From Clostridiales bacterium (GTDB lineage: Bacteria > Bacillota > Clostridia > Peptostreptococcales > Anaerovoracaceae), in contig JAAYSU010000073.1 of the NCBI GenBank assembly GCA_012523915.1, forward strand, positions 1 to 32,092: 32,092 bases of DNA, given 5' to 3'. This document shows positions 18,898-28,309 of this stretch, in pieces. Position 1 is the stretch's first letter, and every line of letters starts with the position of its first letter. The position numbers and the translations under genes are program-made. The notes below the pieces were generated by a model, which did not search any database, was not told the origin of the DNA, and saw nothing but the letters and a program-made list of their open reading frames with translations.

Positions 18898-20226
18898 TTA
18901 CCAGCTACAACCATTACATCCGTTACGATTGAATGGAGTTCTTGATTTTTTATCAGAGCTTCTACGGTGATGGTCGCAGCCAAATATATCTAGATCTAAA
19001 TCGCAATCATCGTCAAAATCATCTTCATGCCAGCAACAATCATCATGTCGCCTGTCTACTCTGTCATCCCGACAGTCATCATCGCAACGGTGGTGTTTGT
19101 GATTCCTTTCTCTACGACGCTCACCATTACAGTCGTCACGTTTTCTCCTATCAACACAGAACAGATCACATAGTTCTCTTAGACTTAGTTCGTCATCTCT
19201 GTCGTGGCATCGTTTGTCACATGATTCAAAACCTCTAAATCCAAAACCCGGAATATTATTACAAGGATCATTGGATGATACTCCGCAGAAATCGGAGCTG
19301 TCTTCACGTTGTCCGCATGGCATTATTCCTTCTTTTGCATCTATTACAAATAGAGTCCTTCTTACTACTTGAACATGGACTGTAGGTTCAATAGCTACTG
19401 TAGTTTTGAGTGTTAATGAGCATTCTTCTGAATCCGGCTTGATGAATTCAGGGCAGCCATTTTGATTAGGCCTTCTTCTACCACACTTCACTTTTAATTC
19501 GGGGTTAACAAGTTTGATTTTACCACCAAAGCGGAAGGTTATTTCTGGCGAATTCCCATTTACAGGGCAGGGAATTGCAAGATCAGGTATAGCGAAGTTT
19601 GAGCAGCATCCACTGGGTACAGTAATTGGAGGCTCGTTTTCATTATTTCTGATCTTAGCTCTGAAGCAACAGGTTCTTCCACCGGTATTTACTGTACCTT
19701 CAATTACGATGGTCGCACGAAATTCCCAATTACATACATTTCTTAACAGGAAAAAGGCTTTAGTTGGAAGACCTTCTTCTTCACATATCTTGCTTTGTAT
19801 CTTTGGAATTATGCTTGATGCTCCAACTATATATCTACCGTTTTCAAACCTGACCGAATCAACTGTTTTGCCATCTAACAAAACTTGAGAAGGACTTATA
19901 TTTCCGGGAGGATTTGTCTCAATGTATTCTATTTCGGCATATGAATTTTCTATATTAAATACTGAGTTTTTATCTATGATGCAAGGCTCGCATTCGCAAT
20001 TGCGCTCGCAATCCCTTGTATCGATTGTAATGATAAAATCATCGGAATCATATGCCGTGTTTAGATTGAAAACCAAAGGACAGCTGGATGTTCTGTTAAA
20101 GGAAAAAACCTTATCTATATATACTAAATTTGGCTCCCTATCACTAAAGCAGATACCTTCAGTATCTATATTAGTGCCGCAAATCTCTGACAAATTAGAA
20201 TTGCATCTGTTTTTTCTCATTTTCAT
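18898..20226 (-). CDS. Hypothetical Cys-rich protein with low-complexity Asp/Arg/His/Cys C-terminal tail
   Basis: 442-aa ORF with about 34 Cys; RBS-like GAGAGG before ATG; tail HKHHRCDDDCRDDRVDRRHDDCCWHEDDFDDDCDLDLDIFGCDHHRR. No family recognised with certainty. Confidence 0.7.
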   Translation of the reverse strand: MKMRKNRCNSNLSEICGTNIDTEGICFSDREPNLVYIDKVFSFNRTSSCPLVFNLNTAYDSDDFIITIDTRDCERNCECEPCIIDKNSVFNIENSYAEIEYIETNPPGNISPSQVLLDGKTVDSVRFENGRYIVGASSIIPKIQSKICEEEGLPTKAFFLLRNVCNWEFRATIVIEGTVNTGGRTCCFRAKIRNNENEPPITVPSGCCSNFAIPDLAIPCPVNGNSPEITFRFGGKIKLVNPELKVKCGRRRPNQNGCPEFIKPDSEECSLTLKTTVAIEPTVHVQVVRRTLFVIDAKEGIMPCGQREDSSDFCGVSSNDPCNNIPGFGFRGFESCDKRCHDRDDELSLRELCDLFCVDRRKRDDCNGERRRERNHKHHRCDDDCRDDRVDRRHDDCCWHEDDFDDDCDLDLDIFGCDHHRRSSDKKSRTPFNRNGCNGCSW

Positions 20227-20251
20227 TACCTCTCTAAATATTTTTTGACAT

Positions 20252-20282
20252 ATATTAGGAGAACCGATATGGCTCCTAATAT
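20252..20282. promoter_or_regulatory. Hairpin-forming inverted repeat in the 5' leader of the Cys-rich gene
   Basis: ATATTAGGAG-11 nt-CTCCTAATAT perfect 10-bp stem, 26 bp from the minus-strand start codon. Confidence 0.5.
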
Positions 20283-20397
20283 GTAATTATGAGGGTATAC
20301 TGCTTCTTTACATCATATGATGAATAATTGCAGATGCTACATAATTGACATAAACATCTGAATAATAAATGGGAGATTCAGCCCATTATTTTAAAAT

Positions 20398-20437
20398 AAA
20401 GTGTTGCAAAGTGGTTCGAAGTGGAGTATAGTGGAGG
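20398..20437 (+). promoter_or_regulatory. MraZ-binding repeat array overlapping the mraZ (dcw) promoter
   Basis: Four 10-bp units AAAGTGTTGC / AAAGTGGTTC / GAAGTGGAGT / ATAGTGGAGG. Embedded TTGCAA (20404-20409)-17 nt-TATAGT (20427-20432). Confidence 0.8.
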
Positions 20438-20464
20438 TATAGTAAATGAGTATGGAGTACTGCC

Positions 20465-20893
20465 ATGTTTATAGGTGAATACCAACACTCAATAGATGCG
20501 AAAAGTAGGATAATTATCCCTTCGAAGTTCAGAGAAGAACTTGGTTACAGGTTCATTATGACAAAAGGGCTTGATAATTGTCTTTTTATATATTCATTAG
20601 AAGAATGGAAGAAATTTGAGGACAAGCTCAAAAACCTTCCTGTTGCCAGCAAAGATGCGCGTGCATTTGTTCGATACTTTTTTTCAAGCGCAGTTGAATG
20701 TGAAATAGATAAACAGGGGAGACTTACAATACCACAAAACTTAAGAAGTCATGGAAAAATAGAAAAGGAAGTTGTAATAATCGGGGTTATGAGCCGGGTT
20801 GAAGTATGGAGTAAGCAAGAATGGGATAAGTATGGTACAGAAACTCTTTGCTATGATGATATTGCTGAAAAGATGGCAGAACTCGGCATATAG
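20465..20893 (+). CDS. mraZ: Transcriptional regulator MraZ
   Basis: [27 protein letters not shown]; second AbrB-like repeat [16 protein letters not shown]; first gene of the dcw cluster. Confidence 0.97.
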   Translation: MFIGEYQHSIDAKSRIIIPSKFREELGYRFIMTKGLDNCLFIYSLEEWKKFEDKLKNLPVASKDARAFVRYFFSSAVECEIDKQGRLTIPQNLRSHGKIEKEVVIIGVMSRVEVWSKQEWDKYGTETLCYDDIAEKMAELGI

Positions 20894-20910
20894 GTTAAAA
20901 GGAGTATGGT

Positions 20911-21846
20911 ATGGATTTCAGGCATACACCTGTGCTATTTACTGAGACAATTGAAAGCTTGAATATAAAATCTGAAGGAATCTATGTGGATGGCACTCTT
21001 GGAGGGGGTGGACATGCAGCAGGTATCTGTAAAAACTTAAGTCAAAAGGGGATTTTAATATGTATAGACAGAGACCGCGACGCTTTAAATGCTGCTGAGA
21101 AAAATCTAGAAAAGTTTAATTGCAAGAAATATTTTATCCATAGTAATTATGAAAACATAAAAGAGATATTAAGGGGATTAAATATATCCGGAATAGATGG
21201 TGCAGTGTTGGATCTAGGTGTATCTTCTTTCCAACTTGACAACCCTAAACGAGGCTTCTCATATATGAAAGAGGGACCGCTTGATATGCGGATGAATAAA
21301 GATGATGAACTTACCGCACATACTATAGTCAATGAATTCGATAAAGATGAGCTGACGGAGATAATAAAAAAATATGGTGAGGAACGTTGGGCAGCTAGAA
21401 TTAGCGAATTCATTGTGAAAGAACGTAATAAGGAACCTATAGTGAGTACGTATCAACTAGTAGATATTATAAAAGCGGCAATACCTGCTTCAGCAAGACG
21501 TGAGGGTCCACATCCAGCAAAGAGAACCTTTCAAGCCTTGCGCATATATATTAATGATGAATTAGGACAGCTATCAAGATCAATCGATCACTATATTGAC
21601 GTATTAAATAGTCGAGGCAGGCTATCTATAATTACTTTTCATTCACTTGAGGATCGAATAGTAAAAGAAGCCTTTAATAGCAGGTTAGATCCTTGCACCT
21701 GTCCCAAAGAACTGCCTGTATGTATATGTAATAAAAAAACAGATGTAAAAAAAGTTTGCAGTAAACCAATTAAACCAAGCGATCAGGAATTAAAAGAAAA
21801 CCCAAGAGCTCGTAGTGCTAAACTCAGATTTATAGAAAAGAGGTAA
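20911..21846 (+). CDS. rsmH: 16S rRNA (cytosine(1402)-N(4))-methyltransferase RsmH
   Basis: HTPVLFTETIESLNIKSEGIYVDGTLGGGGHA; GPLDMRM; ITFHSLEDRIVK; NPRARSAKLR. Confidence 0.98.
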   Translation: MDFRHTPVLFTETIESLNIKSEGIYVDGTLGGGGHAAGICKNLSQKGILICIDRDRDALNAAEKNLEKFNCKKYFIHSNYENIKEILRGLNISGIDGAVLDLGVSSFQLDNPKRGFSYMKEGPLDMRMNKDDELTAHTIVNEFDKDELTEIIKKYGEERWAARISEFIVKERNKEPIVSTYQLVDIIKAAIPASARREGPHPAKRTFQALRIYINDELGQLSRSIDHYIDVLNSRGRLSIITFHSLEDRIVKEAFNSRLDPCTCPKELPVCICNKKTDVKKVCSKPIKPSDQELKENPRARSAKLRFIEKR

Positions 21847-21852
21847 AGAATT

Positions 21853-22296
21853 ATGATGGCAGCGGAAAAATGGTTTGAATATCAAACAAGTTATCAAAAG
21901 TATGGTTTAGATATGAAACCACCGAAAGTAGAGCCTAAAAAGCAAAAAAGAAAACCATCGAGTAGCACCTTCAGTGCAAAAGATAAGGCCAGACTCATGC
22001 TCTTGACTATATTTATAGGTTTACTATGCATATGTTTAATAGTGACTGCAGCGTATTCAGCTCAGGTAAAATATAATATTAATGGTATAATAGCAGAATG
22101 CGAAGAAGTCCGTGGCGAAATACAAAACTTAAATGCAGCAATAAAGGGTGCTACAAATATTAAAATAATTGAGGAACATGCTATTAATCAACTGGGCATG
22201 GTATATCCCAGCATGGAACAAATAAAATACATAAGCAAGGGAAATAAAACACAGGACTTTGCCTTGACTTTAAAACAAATAGCCTATATTAAATGA
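21853..22296 (+). CDS. ftsL: FtsL-like cell division/septum protein
   Basis: Short protein, single TM, coiled-coil region after the TM, AINQLGMVYPSMEQIKYI C-terminal motif; position between rsmH and the PBP gene. Confidence 0.8.
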   Translation: MMAAEKWFEYQTSYQKYGLDMKPPKVEPKKQKRKPSSSTFSAKDKARLMLLTIFIGLLCICLIVTAAYSAQVKYNINGIIAECEEVRGEIQNLNAAIKGATNIKIIEEHAINQLGMVYPSMEQIKYISKGNKTQDFALTLKQIAYIK

Positions 22297-22376
22297 AGGC
22301 AGGTATCTTAGTCATAAAACATGAAACCAAGTAGTAAAATATAGCAATATAAAGGAATAACTGCATATGGTATAAT

Positions 22377-22417
22377 ATCCGGATAACTGAATGAGGGTAA
22401 AATAGTTTTATCCGGAT
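22377..22417. repeat. Inverted repeat of ATCCGGATAA/TTATCCGGAT upstream of spoVD (attenuator hairpin or paired operator)
   Basis: Perfect 10-bp arms (22377-22386 and 22408-22417) separated by 21 nt. Each arm contains the self-palindrome ATCCGGAT. A TATAAT (22371-22376) lies directly before and TTTAAATTT after. Confidence 0.7.
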
Positions 22418-22440
22418 TTTAAATTTAAAGAGGCGGTATT

Positions 22441-24438
22441 ATGGTACCAAGTACAAATAGAAATAAAAAAAGATTAATATTTATATTCTTTATAATATGT
22501 TTAGTATGTACTGCTCTTATTTTCCGCGTAGGGTGGATTCAAGTTGTAGCTAGTGAAAGATATGCAAGACTTGCAGTTGAACAGCAGACTATGGATACCC
22601 CAATACCTGCAAAGCGTGGTGTAATATATGATAGAAATAAGAAGGAATTGGCTATTAGTGCCATTACAAATACAATATGGGCACGGCCTGCTGATGTTAA
22701 ATCTGCAAGAACAGCAGAAGAAGGACGCCAAAAACAAGAAAATACAGCCAGGCAGCTAGCAGAAATACTAGAGATGGATTACGAAAAGGTACTTGAAATT
22801 ATCTCACAGGAAAGATCTCTGGTTAGGGTTGCCAAATACGTCGATAAAGAAAAGGCCGATAGGATAAGAGAAGCTCGGCTCAAAGGTATTTCAATTGCAG
22901 AAGATGTTAAAAGATCATATCCTTTAAAGGCCTTTGCAGCCCATGTCTTAGGAAGCACTACAGATGATAACAGAGGGCTTTCTGGTATCGAATTAAAATA
23001 TGATAAATACCTGGCGGGAACGCCTGGAAGGTGGATAAAAAATACTGATGTGGCGGGCGACAGCTTGTCCCACGGAATTGAAAGGTACTATCAAGCAGAA
23101 GACGGACTAAGCATAATGCTGACTATTGATGAAGTAATACAGCATTATGTAGAAAAATCAATCAAACAAGTGCAGGCTAATACAAAGGCCAAAAGGGTAT
23201 TTTGCCTAATAATGGATCCAAAAACAGGTGATATCCTTGCAATGGCAATGACGCCTGATTTCGATCCAAATGATCCCAGGACACCATTAGATAAAGAAGA
23301 AGCTAATTATGTAGAAGGATTATCTGATGAAGAGAAATTGATTTTCTGGAATGAAATGTGGCGTAATCCCATGGTAAGCGATACTTATGAACCTGGTTCA
23401 ACTTTTAAACTTATAACCACTGCAATCGCTCTGGAAGAGAGGGTGACAGACTTTACAGAACATTTCACATGCACAGGCAGTATTGTAATTGCAGGCACAA
23501 AGTTATCATGCTGGAGATCATATAACCCCCATGGAGTCCAAAATTTAACTGAAGCAGTGCAGAATTCGTGCAACCCTGTGTTTGTTAACCTTTCTCAAAG
23601 ATTAGGAATTGAAAAGTACTATGAATACCTAGAGAAATTTGGATTAATGCATAAGACAGGTATAGATTTCCCTGGAGAAGGGGGGAACATTCTCCAGAAT
23701 AAAGAAACTGCAGGCCCTATAGGTCTGGCTACCATGTCTTATGGGCAGGGAATTGCAGTAACGCCTATAAGCCTACTTACAGCAATATCATCCTTGGGTA
23801 ACGACGGCATGCTTATGCATCCGCGACTGGTAAAAGCCCTATTAGATGAGCAAGGTAATGTTATAGAAAGTTTTGAACCTAAAAAGGTAAGGCAGGTAGT
23901 ATCAAAGCAAACCGCTGATGAGATGTGTCTAATTATGGAGTCCGTTGTATCAGAAGGTGGAGGGGGAACTGCCAAAATACCAGGATACCGTATAGGGGGA
24001 AAGACAGGAACTGCAAATAAAGTTGTGGGCGGTGTGTACGTGGACGATACATACTCCTCCTTTGTAGGAATGGCACCTATGGATGATCCGAGACTTGCAA
24101 TATTGCTTGTAGTTGACTCTCCTCAAGGTGTAAAATTTGGAAGCCAGACTGCTGCTCCCGGAGTAAAGGCAATTTTAGAAGAAACTTTACGATACTTGAA
24201 TGTTAAAAAAAGTTACAGTGAAGAAGAGTTAAATCAGTTAGAAAGCCAAATGGTTGAAGTGCCTGATGTTACAGGTGAAAACTTCAGTGAAGCTATTGGC
24301 ATTCTTGGAGGAGCAGAGCTTACTTATGTGGTATCGCCCACAATAGATACGGATCAAGATTTTACTATCATTGATCAATACCCAAAAGCAGGAGAAAAAA
24401 TTAGGAAGGGTAATAACGTATATCTATATTGGAAATAG
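22441..24438 (+). CDS. spoVD: Stage V sporulation protein D / class B penicillin-binding protein with PASTA domain
   Basis: 665 aa; N-terminal TM; STFKL, SCN (NSCNPVF), KTG (GGKTGTANK) motifs; C-terminal PASTA (VEVPDVTGENFSEAIGIL...YPKAGEKIRKGNNVYLYWK). Confidence 0.9.
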   Translation: MVPSTNRNKKRLIFIFFIICLVCTALIFRVGWIQVVASERYARLAVEQQTMDTPIPAKRGVIYDRNKKELAISAITNTIWARPADVKSARTAEEGRQKQENTARQLAEILEMDYEKVLEIISQERSLVRVAKYVDKEKADRIREARLKGISIAEDVKRSYPLKAFAAHVLGSTTDDNRGLSGIELKYDKYLAGTPGRWIKNTDVAGDSLSHGIERYYQAEDGLSIMLTIDEVIQHYVEKSIKQVQANTKAKRVFCLIMDPKTGDILAMAMTPDFDPNDPRTPLDKEEANYVEGLSDEEKLIFWNEMWRNPMVSDTYEPGSTFKLITTAIALEERVTDFTEHFTCTGSIVIAGTKLSCWRSYNPHGVQNLTEAVQNSCNPVFVNLSQRLGIEKYYEYLEKFGLMHKTGIDFPGEGGNILQNKETAGPIGLATMSYGQGIAVTPISLLTAISSLGNDGMLMHPRLVKALLDEQGNVIESFEPKKVRQVVSKQTADEMCLIMESVVSEGGGGTAKIPGYRIGGKTGTANKVVGGVYVDDTYSSFVGMAPMDDPRLAILLVVDSPQGVKFGSQTAAPGVKAILEETLRYLNVKKSYSEEELNQLESQMVEVPDVTGENFSEAIGILGGAELTYVVSPTIDTDQDFTIIDQYPKAGEKIRKGNNVYLYWK

Positions 24439-24455
24439 GAGGGGCGTTTAAGCAT

Positions 24456-25931
24456 ATGAAGCTTAAAGCTTTGTTACATAAAACGGGGATTGAATGTCCA
24501 ACAAAATGGGAAGAAATAGAAATTACAGGGATTAATTATGATTCGAGAAAAATTAGCAATGGAAATATATTTGTATGCTTGACAGGAGAGAATACTGACG
24601 GTCATATTTATGCAATGGATGCTATGTTGAGAGGGGCTTCTGTAATTATCGCTGAAAAAGATTTAGAATTGCCATCTATTCCTGTTTTGCAGGTGGCTAA
24701 TACGAGAGAAGCCTTGTCGGCAATATCGGCAAACTATTACGGTTATCCTGCAGATAAGCTGAAAATCTTTGGAATAACGGGGACAAATGGGAAAACCACA
24801 GTTTCATATATGATAAAAAGCTGCTTAGAATCTGAAGGAATTCCTTGTGGCCTAATTGGTACGATTTCATATAAGATTGGTGAAAAAGAATATGAGTCTA
24901 CCCGTACGACTCCGGAATCCTTAGATCTACAAGCAATTTTTAATGAGATGTTGAATCAAGATATCAATTATTGTGTTATGGAAGTGTCATCACATGCTTT
25001 ACAATTAGGTCGTGTAGAAAGAATAGCTTTTGACTACAGTATATTTAATAATCTTTCTCAGGAACATTTGGATTTTCATAAGGACATAGAAGATTATTAC
25101 CAGACAAAAAAAAGATTGTTTATCAAGACTGTAAAAGCGGCAATTATAAATATAGATGATAAATACGGGGAACGCCTTAATAATGAATTATCTAATGAAT
25201 TAACTATAGATATAATTACATGTTCATTAAGTAATAACAAAGCAGTTTATTACGGAGAGGTAGTAGATAAAAATGAAAAAACCTCCAAGTTAAATATTTA
25301 TAAGAATAACAATCTATTGGGTAGGCTTGAAGTACATACTCCCGGGGTTTTTTCTTTATATAACGCACTAGTAACAGCAGCATGCTTATATTCAGCAGGA
25401 ATAAAATTTTCTTCGATACAAAAAGGTTTAGCAAAACTCAAAGGAGTTCCCGGACGTTTTGAGCTAGTAGAAAACAAAATGGATATTCCGGTAATAGTGG
25501 ATTATGCCCATACACCCGATGCTTTGAGAAATATATTGCTAACAGCCAAGGATATTGTAAAAGGGCGCTTAATATGTGTATTTGGATGTGGAGGCGACAG
25601 AGATCGATCTAAAAGACCAATAATGGGAAAAGTAGCCGGAGAATTATCGGACTATTGTATAATAACTAGTGATAATCCAAGGACAGAAGACCAAAAGCAA
25701 ATAGCTTTTGACATAGAACAAGGTATGAAAGAAACAACTTGTAAATATGAAGTTATTGAGGATAGACGTAAGGCAATTAATAAAGCACTGTCCATTTATG
25801 AAAAAGGGGACTTAATAGTAATTGCTGGCAAAGGTCATGAGAATTACCAGATAATAGGTGGCGCAAAAACATATTTTAGCGATAAAGAAACAGCTCTTGA
25901 GCTCATAGAGACTGAACACTGGAGGATCTAA
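24456..25931 (+). CDS. murE: UDP-N-acetylmuramoyl-L-alanyl-D-glutamate--2,6-diaminopimelate ligase
   Basis: FGITGTNGKTTVSYM; TSDNPRTED (DNPR motif of meso-DAP-specific MurE). ATG 24456 preferred over the ORF-track start at 24429 (GGAGGGG just upstream). Confidence 0.95.
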   Translation: MKLKALLHKTGIECPTKWEEIEITGINYDSRKISNGNIFVCLTGENTDGHIYAMDAMLRGASVIIAEKDLELPSIPVLQVANTREALSAISANYYGYPADKLKIFGITGTNGKTTVSYMIKSCLESEGIPCGLIGTISYKIGEKEYESTRTTPESLDLQAIFNEMLNQDINYCVMEVSSHALQLGRVERIAFDYSIFNNLSQEHLDFHKDIEDYYQTKKRLFIKTVKAAIINIDDKYGERLNNELSNELTIDIITCSLSNNKAVYYGEVVDKNEKTSKLNIYKNNNLLGRLEVHTPGVFSLYNALVTAACLYSAGIKFSSIQKGLAKLKGVPGRFELVENKMDIPVIVDYAHTPDALRNILLTAKDIVKGRLICVFGCGGDRDRSKRPIMGKVAGELSDYCIITSDNPRTEDQKQIAFDIEQGMKETTCKYEVIEDRRKAINKALSIYEKGDLIVIAGKGHENYQIIGGAKTYFSDKETALELIETEHWRI

Positions 25932-27322
25932 TGAAAAGAATTAGAATAAGAGAAATAATACAGGCGACATCCGGCGAATTAATTAGCGGTGATCCTGAAT
26001 CTATGGTAGAAGGGGTGTCTACAGATTCACGCACATCGAAAAAGGATATGTTGTTTATTGCCTTAAAAGGAGAGAAACATGATGGCCATGATTTTTTAGA
26101 CCAGGCAATAGAAGCAGGCTGCTCTGCACTTATAATATCTAAAGAATCAGGCTCAATTAATGCATTAGCTAAAAACAGAGGTGTAGCTATAATAAAAGTG
26201 GAGGATACTGTTAAAGCTTTGCATAGTTTAGCTTCATATTATCTCTCTTTATTTAATATTCATAAAGTCGGTGTAACCGGAAGCACAGGCAAGACAACTA
26301 CCAAAGAAATGCTATATTGGATACTGTCTGAAAAGTACAAGACTGTGAGAAGCATAGGTAATTTCAATAACCATATAGGATTACCATTATCAGTATTTAA
26401 TATAGAAGAAGATACAGAAGCAGTTATCTTTGAAATGGGAATGGATAGACCGGGCGAAATACACACGCTCGTTGAGATTGTTAAACCCGATATAGGTATT
26501 ATCACAAATATCGGCTTGTCTCATATTGAGCATATGATCAGCCAGGAGAATATCTTTAAAGCAAAGATGGAGATAACAGATTTCTTTAAAAAGAAAGATA
26601 TATTAATTGTCAACTATGATGATAAACTTCTTAGGGATAATGTATGTGAAGATAGATTTAAAATAGTGACGGTTGGACGTGACTATAACAATTTAGATTT
26701 TAAGTTAGCAGACATTAAAGATTTAGGGGAAAATGGTATTGAATTCACATTGAGCCATAAAGATAAAAAACAAGTATTTAAGTTAAGTACACCAGGACTA
26801 CACAACGCATTAAATGCATCTTTAGCTATAGCAGCGGGAATGTGCCTGGGTATAGACATGGATAAGTCCGCCAATGGATTGGCCAAGCTGCTGATTACAG
26901 AGAAAAGATTGCATATTGAGGAAAAGCAAGGAATAAAGATAGTTGATGACACTTATAATGCTAGTCCAGACTCTATGAGAGCGGCTATAAACGTATTAGT
27001 TTCTATCCAAGGAGAACGTAAAATCGCTATATTAGGGGATATGTTTGAGCTAGGGGATAAGGAAAAGGAATATCACTCTCAAATAGGTGAATATGCTTCC
27101 AATAAAGGGGTTGATGTGGTAATATCAGTAGGGAAAAATGCCAAGTACATTTCAGAAGCGGCCCGGACTAAAGGAACTAAAGCTATTCACTTTGATTCTA
27201 AAGAATTGCTTAAAGGAGTTTTAGCCCAGTGGATCCGAACAGGAGATGTAGTTCTTGTTAAAGGGTCGCGTGGAATGGCTATGGATGAAATAGTGACACA
27301 ACTAAAAACATCTAATGAGTAG
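25931..27322 (+). CDS. murF: UDP-N-acetylmuramoyl-tripeptide--D-alanyl-D-alanine ligase
   Basis: GVTGSTGKTTTKEM; DDTYNASPDSM; overlaps the murE stop. Confidence 0.97.
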   Translation: MKRIRIREIIQATSGELISGDPESMVEGVSTDSRTSKKDMLFIALKGEKHDGHDFLDQAIEAGCSALIISKESGSINALAKNRGVAIIKVEDTVKALHSLASYYLSLFNIHKVGVTGSTGKTTTKEMLYWILSEKYKTVRSIGNFNNHIGLPLSVFNIEEDTEAVIFEMGMDRPGEIHTLVEIVKPDIGIITNIGLSHIEHMISQENIFKAKMEITDFFKKKDILIVNYDDKLLRDNVCEDRFKIVTVGRDYNNLDFKLADIKDLGENGIEFTLSHKDKKQVFKLSTPGLHNALNASLAIAAGMCLGIDMDKSANGLAKLLITEKRLHIEEKQGIKIVDDTYNASPDSMRAAINVLVSIQGERKIAILGDMFELGDKEKEYHSQIGEYASNKGVDVVISVGKNAKYISEAARTKGTKAIHFDSKELLKGVLAQWIRTGDVVLVKGSRGMAMDEIVTQLKTSNE

Positions 27323-27331
27323 GAAATTACA

Positions 27332-28294
27332 ATGGATTATTTTCAAATTGCAACACATGTCATCGTATCATTTGTCATCACAGTAATAGGGACTATGATA
27401 TTCATTCCCATACTTAGAAGGATTAAGGCCGGCCAAAGTATAAGGGAAGAGGGTCCTAAATCTCATATGATAAAGTCAGGAACTCCTACTATGGGAGGAA
27501 TAGTTATAATAATTGCTGTACTGATTACATCCCTGGTTTCGGCTAAGCTTAATACGGATATGATGATCATATTAACAGCATTTGTAGCCTTCGGGATACT
27601 GGGTTTTTTAGACGATTTCGTAAAAGTTAGCATGAAAAGAAATCAGGGTTTGACGGCAAAACAAAAGTTGGTTCTTCAAATACTCATAGCAGTAGGGCTA
27701 GCTTTATATCAGTCAAAGGTATCGGTTTATGGAACAAGTATTTTTATACCATTTGTTAATGCATATTTAGATTTAGGATTATTTTATGTACCATTCGTAG
27801 CTTTTGTAGTTGTTGCTATGGCAAATAGCGTTAATTTGACAGACGGACTAGATGGATTGGCCTCAGGGGTAACCATGATTGTTGCACTATTCCTAGCACT
27901 AGTGGCAAATGCTTTTTATTTTGAATCGGCAGCTGTTTTTTGCAGTGCTCTTACAGGAGCATGTTTAGGGTTTCTAGTTTTCAATAAGCACCCTGCAAAG
28001 GTATTCATGGGAGACACCGGTTCAATGGCTTTAGGCGGGGGGGTAGCAACCGCTGCTATAATCATGAATATTGAACTGATTATACCGATAGCAGGAGGTG
28101 TATATCTTGCAGAAGCTTTGTCGGTTATATTGCAAGTTTGGTATTTTAAGAAAACCGGCGGAAAAAGATTGCTTAAGATGTCTCCTTTACACCACCATTT
28201 TGAGCTGTCTGGCTGGAAGGAGACCAAGGTAGTTGCTATGTTCTGGCTTGCAACTTTGGTGCTGTGTGTAATCAGTCTCTTTGCAATAAATTAG
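27332..28294 (+). CDS. mraY: Phospho-N-acetylmuramoyl-pentapeptide-transferase
   Basis: Multi-TM; GFLDDFVKV; NLTDGLDGLASG; SPLHHHFELSGWKE. Confidence 0.98.
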   Translation: MDYFQIATHVIVSFVITVIGTMIFIPILRRIKAGQSIREEGPKSHMIKSGTPTMGGIVIIIAVLITSLVSAKLNTDMMIILTAFVAFGILGFLDDFVKVSMKRNQGLTAKQKLVLQILIAVGLALYQSKVSVYGTSIFIPFVNAYLDLGLFYVPFVAFVVVAMANSVNLTDGLDGLASGVTMIVALFLALVANAFYFESAAVFCSALTGACLGFLVFNKHPAKVFMGDTGSMALGGGVATAAIIMNIELIIPIAGGVYLAEALSVILQVWYFKKTGGKRLLKMSPLHHHFELSGWKETKVVAMFWLATLVLCVISLFAIN

Positions 28295-28309
28295 ATAAGA
28301 GGTAGAAAT

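Noticed and set aside
18933-20248. Plus-strand ORFs (18933-19238, 19514-19888, 19922-20248) opposite the Cys-rich gene
   Set aside because: Fragmentary and unrelated; the minus strand has a single 442-aa frame with a plausible RBS. The plus-strand translations look like shadow sequence.
20227-20340. Sporulation sigma-factor promoter (SigE/G/K-like) for the Cys-rich gene
   Set aside because: CATA-type -10-like strings exist, but no correctly spaced -35 was found; not supportable by eye in AT-rich sequence.
20345-20350. Perfect TTGACA as the mraZ -35
   Set aside because: No acceptable -10 at 16-18 nt downstream (sequence there is AATGGG), and a hairpin (AATGGG...CCCATT) follows; TTGCAA-N17-TATAGT inside the MraZ boxes fits better.
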